From the NCBI GenBank assembly GCA_017506865.1, contig JAFCMP010000071.1, positions 276,001 through 340,000 on the forward strand: a stretch of DNA of 64,000 nt. The letters run 5' to 3'. Source of the stretch: Tribonema minus (taxonomy: Eukaryota; Sar; Xanthophyceae; Tribonematales; Tribonemataceae). The translations under genes and the position numbers were made by a program. Numbering within the stretch: position 1 is the first letter of the stretch; each line of letters starts with the position of its first letter. Of the stretch, positions 45,749 through 55,504 are shown in pieces. Under the pieces are notes generated by a model. The model did not search any database. It saw only the letters and a program-made list of their open reading frames with translations, and was not told the DNA's origin.

Positions 45749-48700
45749 CTTCGGGTCTGAGAGGGCGGCGGCTGAAATGTATTGCTTGAAGATCCGTTCA
45801 TCATTCGCCGCCTCTTTGTTGAATGCCGGTACCTTCAGCGCCCAGCGCGGGTTCCCGTAGTACCAGCTGAACAGCTTCTCCACGCGTTCCAAGGTCATGT
45901 CCGGAGACTTCTTTTGGGGGTACACGCCCTTCCAGCATTGTAGTATTTCCTTCCAAGTCCAGAGTGGCATGAGACGTGTGTGCGCAGCCCCTGCGATGAA
46001 ATCCTGCACATGCAGCGTCATCCGTGTTCAAATCGACGCCGCCATGAGTGAGGCGGCACCCTGTTCATTGATGATCGGTCTCTATCAGTAGCCTGTCAGG
46101 CTGAGGGCTTATTCGACTTGTAAGTATAAATGTACGCGCCAACGAGGATCATTTCATGGCGAGTTGACACTTATAGCAGCTGTGCCATGCTTGCTCTGTT
46201 GCCGTTGGCAGACGCTGATCACACTAGATGCTTTGCAAGTTGCTTAGTCATGCGCTGCCATTTGTTCATGGCAGCAACCACAACCGGCACAAAGACCTCT
46301 AGCTTTGGGCCTTCGGGGGCTGCTAAGACCAGAACCTTTACCCTGGATTGTAGCAGAGGATGACCAGTCTCGCTGTGATACAACCGTTGTTGTGTCATGG
46401 TTTGAAAACTGCAGCTATGCAAGTCAGCACATTAACTGCTAGGTGGTGGTGATCAGACTATGTGCACTCGTGTACATGCACAACTGGAAGTTGTATATTA
46501 TGTCCTGGACCGTTGTGCTGCACGTTTCACAATCGGCAGAAATCCAACCAGAGATTTTGGCCCGCATTCCATTTCGGAGACACCTCCGACAATTGACTCT
46601 ATGCTATCAGCGCGACATTGCAAAATGTGCTGAACTAAAAAGTGTTACGTGATACGTGACGGCATCGCTTACTCTACATAAACCTTAGAAGGGTGTACTG
46701 GCACAGGTGACCTACTCTCTCGGTACATATGATGTGGGTACAAGCACTGGCCCAAGCCTCAAGCAGCTCCCGTCAAACTGGATCAATTGTGATGGAAGCC
46801 AGACCCTGACAGCCCTTGTCATCAACTCTCATTGACAAGTTGCTGACCGCATCTCGGCACATGGTTGGATGTTGCCGTTGTAGCGAGCCGTTCGCCTGCA
46901 CTCAACTCTTTGCTGCTGGGATTCTTAACGAAAAACCAGCTGATTGTATCTTATCAAAATTGAGCCTGTCAAGGACAAATACTCGATCTTCACTGCAAAT
47001 GAAGGGTTTCAAGAACCTGTTGCTACGCAAACTTGGTACAAGCTACAACATCGTTTGATACTTTGTTATAACACGCTTAGGATTGCAACTCCATGGCATG
47101 CACTTGACGGCTTCGTAGTATATCTGGAAGAGGCCGTCTTCACTACTGGCCTTTGAGAGCTTCGTTTCAATGACAGTCTGGTGGTTGGCTTACCCATCAT
47201 CAATGCTGCCAACCATGGCCCCTTGAGAGGTCAACATAACCACGTGACGACTAGACCCTCGCAATAAGTGAGGTGTCGTTCAATCTTCAAAAGTCATTGT
47301 CGCTGATTACATGGTTATAAATGGCATCATGTAAGCTTGGGTCAGTTACATCAAGTCTACAGCATCAATACCATGGTGGTGGATGCATAGGCGACATCGG
47401 AAGCCAGCGGAGTTTTGCTAGTGGCTGCAATGGTGTTGTCTCTTTCCAAAGAGGGTGAAGTTTGTGTCTCACTGCTCGCGGGTAAAGATAAATCTGTACT
47501 TCTATATGCAATCAGATTTTGCGTCCATGACATAATATATTATGAGTACAGGTTCCGACCACTCATAGTGAGACCTGCCACGTTTGCGTTGAGCGAGCCT
47601 CGGCAAATCATGGAGTATGGTGTCATGCACAGTCTGACTGAGCCTGGCACAGAGGCTCTGGTCGAAGACATGCAGTATTCGAAAAACTTTTGCAGGACCC
47701 CCACATACTTCAAAGGGCCCCGGGGCCAAGCGCTCTTAGTTGACAATGGATCAGAAGCAGGATCTAGATGTTGTGTTGCCATACTTCAAAAGTATATGGT
47801 CAGTCTCGGCAGCCCAACCTCGCACTGGCCGCAACATGGACGGCTGCAGTCTCGTCACTGCTGAATTGCCTGCGAGGAATCAGCTAGTTTGATCTTTATG
47901 CGAATAAACAGCGGAACCTGACTACTTGGAACACTTGTTTGAACTCTTGCAGCAGTAGCAGCAGCAGCAGCATCAGAAGCACCTTGCATTGTGCTACCCA
48001 TGAGGCTCGCAAAGCACAGCGATGTGCTTGATACAGTTCACTCAGTTTGATCATTTGCGCGATTTGCTACGGTTCTCCTGGCGACAATCCATGATTAGCG
48101 ATGGTAAGAAGAAGCTTCAAGTTGCACGCCTGTGTAAGAGATAACGGAGAGCCTCACGTACTCCTTGTACTTCGAAGTACGTTTTTATTTATGAAAAAAA
48201 ACACACGGACCCACCTTGTAGAGGCTCGGCCTGGGTGAAGACACCACTAGAGTGCGAAAATTGCGGTCTCCCATCTGTGGCTGCAGACCATCCAACACTA
48301 ACCTGTGCAACGAATAGTGGCAAGTACTCTCTTGATATCGATGGCTAGCAAGGACGGTAATGCACAGTGCATGTCCAACACCTGTTGTTGCACTGCGGTG
48401 AAGTGTGCAAACCATCACGTCGAGCAAGCAGCCTACATTTATCATACGCCAAGGAGCCTACCTGACGTCTGGCAACAACTTCACATGTTAGTTAGTTTAG
48501 AGACCAATTGGCAGTGCCACAGGCAGTTGATAATGTGTACTGACGTAGGCATCATGTAGCAGGCCACATGCATGTATATTGGACATAAGGCAAAGTTAGC
48601 TTGGCCTGCCAAACACATGGGGTCTGTCAATACGCCTATATAGTACTCTATTATTATTGGGCGCTTCGGTCCACAACTCCTTGGCCTCTGAACAGCAAAC

Positions 48701-50691
48701 TGCAGTCGCAGACGGGCCCTCTGCAACAACACATCATCGCAGCCGAATCTGCCTAAAACATCTACAACCCATCCCAATGAAGCTGCTCCTGCCCTTTCAG
48801 AGCCCTCGCCACCATATTGCAGTCAGCGCAAGACAGCGCAACTGCATCGAGGCTGACAACATTATAGTACCCTGCATCCAATTATTGTTGAGGCTCGTTG
48901 ACACCAGGCTATGCTTGGTGTTCGCACAACCTCTCAATCAGTGATGAGATTGAGTTGGGGAGCTAGTACTCTTTCTGATGATGAGTAGAAGCAGGGGCTG
49001 AAGCTTCACGCACGATTTTGTGTTTCGCCGTGTATACTAGATGAATGTACTTTTCCTGCATCAACATGGGGGGAGATACATATTTGGATCAAGCTTGCGC
49101 TCTGTCAGGCCTGTTGCCCTTTTTCTGGTGCAACAACATGTGGTATATGCTCTAGCAGTTACATTACTTCTTCCTGCTGTGCCTACATACTTCACATCAA
49201 CGGCATTCACACCAAGTGCATGAAAGACGCTGTAACACTCCATGTAGCACATGGCTAGCGTTCCACATCTCATCGAAGCACAACAAGAACCTTGCAACTT
49301 GATTCAAGATTATGTGAGCCAACAGAGTCATTGGAAAGGCGCACATAGTGATTGACGAGACAACTGTTGGCGACAGGCGTGTGCAGACTGGTTGCACCAT
49401 TGTCGACACATCAAGTACGTACCATGCTCTTCGGCCAGGCATTTGAAGTTTGGCCAGAAATGCACCTTCTTCTCCGCGCAGAACGCGGCCATCTGCTTGC
49501 ATCAGAAACTCCTTGCCCTTACAATGGGCGGACCGATACACAACGTGTGGTAGCGGTGCTCGATCAGCGTGCCCTTTCAGCAGGCAGCATATGAACCACC
49601 ACACAAACCACGACTTCCCCACCCCGGGGGTGCCGGTCACTGGAAGGCAGCAAAGAAATACGACTTACGTTGAGACACCCCTCATACAACATGTTGGCGA
49701 AAAAGCTTGATGTGACAGCGGGAAATCTCATCGTCACGATTGAATTTGAAGGTGTCTAGAGAGAGAGCAGTTCACAAGCAACATTATTGTGGCCGGCTCC
49801 TTAGCTGTGAGTGATCGCTGTGATATGACGCCTTGAAGCAACTTGATGGCGGGCACACCATGGGGGCGAAGATAAGCTCGGCAGTGCAGCTTACAGATAA
49901 ACGATTAGCTATGACCAGTACCATTTGTTACTGCCAACCTTTGATGTTTGATCATGCAACCTCTGCGCAAGTGCACAAGGGCTCAAAGGTGTAGAAAACC
50001 ACTAGCCAATCGATGGGCACATCGACTCAACATCTGAAGATCACTCAAAGTTACTTTGATGAACAGCAATGCAGCATGATCATGATCCTGCAGCAGCTAC
50101 ATGCTATGTTTCCTCCACTAAAGGGTGCAAGTGGGCTCACTACGACATGGAAGCACATGAGGTTGGTACTGACTGAGCGAGCAGATGAAGTAAGGACATG
50201 CACGCTGATACTAAGGGTGGCAGCACAATTGGTTAAGAATGCATTGGGCTCTACATGTAGTGGTCTCAAAAAGCGATGTGACACTCTACCTCCAACAGTA
50301 TTAAGCACTGCTATGCACAGCGCACGTTGTGAATGGTCAGGTACACTGCAGTGACCATTCAGCACAAAACGCTATACCAGTGCTATATTCGGCAGAAAAC
50401 GCAGCATGCTGCAACAGCGCACACCAGCACACCTGTTCACGTTCAACTGCGCCGACAAAGTCAGGAAAGGAGAGTAACACCCACCGAGGTTGTCTTGCAT
50501 GTCACTCAAAATGACATCTCGCAGATCAAACCAGCACTTCCTTATCACAAAAGCAGCCTCGCGCTCCTCCCCACGGAACTTTGGGTCGACCACCGTGACA
50601 CCCGATGGCATCTTGACAACGCCTGCCTTTGTGAATGGGGCTTTGAGCAGGGCGCCGAAGAATGCTGTGTAGGCTGGGTCTTCGAGGATTC
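45749..50691 (-). CDS. CRN/RHS-type P-loop NTPase, C-terminal nuclease part not found
   Basis: Three minus-strand exons fit. The first, 50691-50485, has MPSGVTVVDPKF then FVIRKCWFDLRDVI. The second starts at 49639 and runs to about 49330, joining in phase to give NLVTGTPGVGKSWFVWWF (Walker A), then RRAWYVLD (Walker B-like) and SPTVVSS. The third, 46003-45749, has TRLMPLWTWKEIL and then LFSWYYGNPRW, ending at donor AAG/GTCAGT. The order (R-cY..y, GTPGxGKS, WYxxD, 'sSP', 'MPxWtxxEl', 'GGxPR'-like) is that of the ATPase core of Crinkler and RHS proteins. The start codon, the exact end of exon 2 and the 3' exons are undetermined. No nuclease domain is seen between 43.3 and 45.7 kb. Known relatives are effector-like or transposon-derived proteins; a role here is not claimed. 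Confidence 0.6.
46004..49329 (-). other. large intron of the CRN/RHS-type gene
   Basis: No convincing exon or element was found in these 3.3 kb. A plus-strand frame at 47415-47864 (149 codons) has no motif and poor codon character. A short CAG run lies at 47952-47973, and the palindrome GTACTTCGAAGTAC occurs at 48168-48181. Confidence 0.35.
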
Positions 50692-51710
50692 CTGCGCGCC
50701 AAAAAAAAGCAGCCAGGCCAGGTTGGAAAATGTGCTAGGTTCACAATCAAGGTCGGACATGCTGCGCAAGAATCAGCGAGGCGTAGGAGCCCTGTCATTT
50801 CTCAGACTCTATAGAAATCAGTTTAGGAAGGTGCTGACTGCACGTCATGAAGTTCTGCACGAAAAAAGCATGCTATGCTGGATACTGGTTTAATTGAGGC
50901 AGTCGCAGAGAGAGTACGCAATCCAACAATGAGGTATACAAGTTTGTACTTGACCGTAACCATGCCCCGTTGGTTATGATGCTGGCATGAGAAGTCACCT
51001 GACATGTCGATTTCATGAATGTCTTTTATTTCACAGAATGCCAGTCTCATACAAACAAAGCAAGCACCAAAAATCCAGCAGCGGGCATACGCCCTGTCAG
51101 TGAAAGTGGCAGCAGAGCCGAATGTGACGTCAGGCGCGGCGCGTTACGTTGCTGCTGCTACATGCGCATGTGTAGTGTGGCTAGGCGAAAAGTGGTACTC
51201 TAAATGCCAACAGTGGTACTCCAAATGGCTGCAGGGCGCCAGAAACCCAGGGTGCAAAGGTAGAACATACCCCAGTCATTTTTCCGCAATTTGTCAAGCA
51301 GAAGGCAACATACGCTACTTACAACGCGGTTGTTTGTGTTCAACAACCTACGGTTTGTAACAGCTGCACAAAAGCCTGCACGTTTGCCTTGATTGCATCC
51401 AGCCAGCAGTGATCACACGGATGGTAGAAACTACTCGGGCGATTGTGACGAAATCACTCTTATCAAGTCAACTACAACGTTGAAGGCACATGCCCACTTA
51501 CGTTCGATGAGCTTGGCACACATTTTCGATTGCACCAAGTGTCCAGATGGTATCTGGCCCCAATGATAGCACTTTTATCACGAGCGTATGTGAGGGGAAG
51601 GACTTGTGGTGCTATCTCTCAACAACCGTTTCTGCGCAAGAGACAGTGCTCCAATTCCTGCAGACTCAATCAAAGATAAAAGATTGGCATTTTCTTTTTT
51701 GAAGGGTGGT
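50692..51710. other. gene-poor stretch
   Basis: No gene is supported. Earlier exons of the minus-strand CRN/RHS gene may lie here but were not recognised. Confidence 0.3.
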
Positions 51711-52833
51711 TTATAGAAACACCTGTGTTGGTGGGCGCCGGTGATGACGTTCTTGTTGTTGTTGTTGTTGTTGATCTTGGTGCGTCCCTGTGGCGATGCC
51801 GCTGTTGTAATGTTGCCTGAATGAAGACAAGTCGGTCTGCTGCTGCAGTGTTGCTGCTGCCGCAAAGCCGCTGTTGACTTTGTAAAGTAAGTGGCCTCTA
51901 AAGTTGGAGAGGACCACACTGTCTACGAGGCGGCTGGGTGGTGTGATGTCGCCAGTTGCGCACCTGAAGCTGAGGAAGAACGCGTGCTCCCGCAGCACGC
52001 CCAGCTCCACATCCTTGTTGCCATACGGGTCCCCACCACGCCACTTCCAGAGCCTGCCGGGCAGGTCCCAGTGCGCCACGTGCTGCAGCTTCTCCAGCCA
52101 CGACATGTTGAGGCGCTGCGTAGAAGTTGCAATCACGACTGTGCGGAAGCCGGTTTTGGTGATGGGCGCGCCGTTGCCGTCGACGAGAGTGCAGGGGTAG
52201 CCGCCGCGGCCTGTGGTGAAGGCGGTGCCCTCAGGCCCTGTGCCGCTGCAGCGCTCCAGGACGCCGATGCCGGTGTAGAGCTCTGCCGAGGGCTCGTCTG
52301 TCTCCTCTGCATGCGGGTGAACAAACCAACCCAGCAGCGTGCCAGGAGCAGTGAGGGTTGCTAGGGCCTGCTTGATGGCGTGATCAGGCAGAACAGCAGC
52401 ACGCGTGACGCCGCTCCCGCCCAGCTGGTTGCTGGCCTCCAGCGTCTGCTGCCAGCGGCGCTCCGAAGTGGCGGCGGGCGTTGGTCTTGGCGTTGGTCTT
52501 GGCGTTTTTGGCGGCACTGTGGTGGCAAGTGCCCTTGATAGGCAGGGACAGCTGAGGCTGCGTGAAGAAAAGGGTCACAAGATCGTCTAGCGGCAGGTGC
52601 TGTCCCTTCCTCTTGGCCTTGAAGGCCAACAGGTTGACGCACTCGCTGAGGCTGCGACTGGTAGCTACCTGGCGACTGTAGCAGCCCTGGCCATTGCACA
52701 GAATCGTGTGCAGCAGTATCTCCTGCTGCACACGCTCCTCCAGGGTGTCACCGACTGCACCGCAGTGAAGGCATGGCACCTTCCACAGCTCGTCACTGCA
52801 GTAAATGAAGGAGAGAGGGCACTCAGTCAGCAA
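51711..52833 (-). CDS. hypothetical protein with N-terminal Cys motif, probably two exons
   Basis: The minus-strand frame from 52833 has CLHCGAVGDTLEERV then CNGQGCYSRQ (a CxxC...CxxxxC zinc-ribbon-like set) and CVNLLAFKAKRKG. A second frame from about 52517 (PPKTPRPTPRPTP, then GWFVHPHAEET, MSWLEKLQHVAHWDLP, FFLSFRCATGD, LLYKVNSGF) runs to TAA near 51711 and ends in a Gln-rich tail. A short intron from GTGACC near 52588 to the AG of CCACCACAG near 52518 would join them, or a frameshift separates them. The frames overlap between 52384 and 52517. I do not recognise the family, and no mobile-element motif is seen. Confidence 0.42.
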
Positions 52834-53889
52834 AGGGCAGCAGCAACATGGATGACCCTTGGTCAGATCAGATCATTTTTGAATGCATTCGTCTGATTGG
52901 CTCACGGGCAATGGGTGATCTGACTGGTCGCTCACGCCAAGGACGAATATTGGCCCGAAGCTGCATGCAGACTAAAAGACGAAAGTGTCGAGGTGATGTT
53001 CAAATGTGGCAAACCTTGCACCGATGAGCAATGCGTTTTGAAGGACGTCTTCCACTCTCTCGAAAAAGTCAAATACACATGGTTTTGATGACATTCTCTC
53101 GGCAACATCACACATAGCTTACGATGAGTGCATCGGCAACAATGACACACACTACCGGCCACGCACGGACACCCATAGCTGAGGAGGGGTGTTATTTGAC
53201 ATGTTCACAACTGGTACTTGCCTAGAGAGTGTAAATGAAACCTGCAGACAAGTATGTTGGTGCAGGGCACTACCACTAGCTATGACAGGGTGGTTTTCAA
53301 AAACAAGGTTGCGAGGACCTACAATCACTTGGTTTTAAGTTGCACTTAAATTGCAAATCCGCAGTAGCTCTGCTGTGAATGCGGATCATCACGGCGTCAT
53401 GTGACCGATCTGACAGCAAAATATGGTCGCTTCGGTTCACAATGTCCGATGCTGTTGCGATCACACTTACAAAGTATTATACGGTACTTTACAGTACGTT
53501 AACTGTGTATGATCTTGAAGAAACTATGATGTCAACAACCCTAGCTATGACATCGCACCGTGTGTGATGCAGGATGTGCAAGCCTCCGATGCCTGCTGGC
53601 AACAATGACATCTGCTGGCATTAACGACAGCGACTTCTGCTACACCTGGGACGCAGTTCGGCGTGACATATCAACGTCGGTGGCAGAAGCTGTGGGAAGG
53701 AAGCCCGCATTCCATGCCACAAATGCTCGCTTCAGACCTGAGCATTGTGGAGTGATGCGCTGGTTACGAAGATGCTCAATCCTGAGCGTCGGACATATCT
53801 TCTGGAATAACAAACACTGTGCGATCACATTGCGCTGCGTGTGACGCACCGTGTGAAGCGTATGAAGACTGCCGGCTCGATGAGTTACG
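52834..53889. other. stretch left of the copia element
   Basis: No gene is supported. A 94-codon plus-strand frame at 53560-53844 is cut by the insertion region but lacks recognisable motifs. Confidence 0.3.
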
Positions 53890-53893
53890 CGTG

Positions 53894-54147
53894 TGTTGAA
53901 ATGAGCACTGTGTAGCAGTCAAGAAGTTGTGCACTTGACGTTGCAGTTTGTTCGAGATCTGTTCGAGATCAGTTCGAGATCTTTTGCATGGATGACTCAG
54001 CAATCCTGAGCTGGAATGCCCAGGCTTGCTGTGCTTTGTAATATCACTTCCTCTCCTACACACTAGCACGTGTGTGTGACTTGTTGCTGTCATGGCTCAA
54101 GCTCAGGTTCCTCTGCACGGTGATTTGCGCGATGTCAATATTGCAAC
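53894..54147 (+). repeat. copia 5' LTR (contains the gag start codon)
   Basis: It runs from TGTTGAAATGAGCACTG to ATTGCAAC and matches the 3' LTR throughout. Three tandem GTTCGAGATC units (53949-53982) could be promoter elements. The polyprotein ATG at 54092 lies inside the LTR, so the first 18 codons belong to the repeat. Confidence 0.85.
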
Positions 54148-55497
54148 GGCTATGAGCCTGAAGCTCAAGCTGAAGCTAGAGTTATTCGACGGCAAGGAGG
54201 AGGATTGGCCTATGTTCGCCAACGCGTTCGAGTCGGCACTGCTGTGCGAAGGAGTCCCGGCATGCATGGTGCAATGGGGAGAGCAGTTAGACGGTGGGCT
54301 GCGGGTCAGCAACCAGCGCGTCTACGACGAGCTGGACGTCAGGATTTACTCAGCGTTGGTCGCATGCGTGTCCCGCAAGGCGACTGACGTCCACTACATC
54401 CTACTACGCGACGGGAACAACAGGCACGGAAGGGAGTCCTTAAGGGCGTTGCAGCGGAGGTTCGAGCCGAGGAGCGTCAGTACGGCCATGGCAATATCGG
54501 ACCAGCTGCACTCTCTGAGATGGGGGAGCGCTCGGTGGCGGAGTATTTCGGTCACGCGCGCTACCTGCGGTCCAGATTGGCCACGCTGGGTATAGCGATG
54601 GCTGATGGCGAGCTGCTGCTGCTTTTGTTGCGGGGTCTCCCCAACACGGAAGGTTACCGGATGGTGGCTACTAATCTCCGGTGCATGCCACGCATGGACT
54701 TGGATGAGGCGGAGTGGCAGCTCAAGGCGCACTACGACGCGGAGGTCGCAGCTGCGAGGACCGGCAAGGGCGCATCAGTCTTTGCGGTTCCAGGCAAGGG
54801 TCTGGACAGGAGCGTGCCTCAAGTTAAGGGCGCGTGTCATTGGTGCGGGCGCGTAGGTCACTGGGCCTACGAGTGCAAACAGAAAAAGGCCGGCAAGAAG
54901 CCGGCGCCAGGGTCAGTTGCGGCAAAGAGGTCCTTGGCGAATCAGCAGCGTCGTCAGCAAGAGGCAGGCGGCGAGGATCCTACACGGGCTTGCATCGCTC
55001 GGGTCGGCGAGTCGCAGGGCGAGGGCACTGCTTTAGTAGCAGCGGTGCCTCAGCAGCAGGCGTCTGGCGATGTCTACATTTACGTCGACAGTGGAGCAAA
55101 CCGGCACATCATTGACCCTTTGCAGCGTGGGGTCGACTTGAGCTCAGTAGTTTCAGCATGGCGGCCCGATCGTATCCCGGTGGAGACTGCTCATGCTTCA
55201 ACTTCTGGGGAGGTCACGGTGTCGGTGGGCATAGCCGACTTGCACATCAAGGTGCCAGTCAAGCATGGGCGCGAGGAGCAGCTGCTGGTGCGGGAGGCGG
55301 TAGTAGTTCCCGGGTCAGGCCAGTTACTGCTCAGTGCCTCACTTCTGACCAAGCATGGCGGCAGTGTCATTCTCAGCAAGCATCACTCCAAGTTAATTCT
55401 GCCGGGAGAACCTCGCGAGGAGGTACGTTTGGAGCCCTTCGGAGGCCTTTTCCGCTTCAGGGTGCGTCTGGACAGCACAGCTTGCTGGAGGCGGTAA
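54092..55497 (+). CDS. copia Gag and protease region, one frameshift
   Basis: The frame opens at ATG 54092 (MAQAQVPLHGDLRDV) and contains ELFDGKEEDWPMFANAF, typical of copia Gag. At a G-run near 54525 the sense passes to the -1 frame (MGERSVAEYFGHARYL, LLLRGLPNTEGYRMV). A CCHC zinc knuckle CHWCGRVGHWAYEC follows, then the aspartic protease DSGANRHI. This frame ends with TAA at 55495-55497. Gag packages the RNA and the protease matures the polyprotein. The single-base loss in a homopolymer looks like mutation or sequencing error. Confidence 0.85.
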
Positions 55498-55504
55498 GCA
55501 GGGC

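Noticed and set aside
47415..47864. 149-codon plus-strand frame
   Set aside because: It lies in the intron of the CRN/RHS gene, with no motif and no homology-like patterning.
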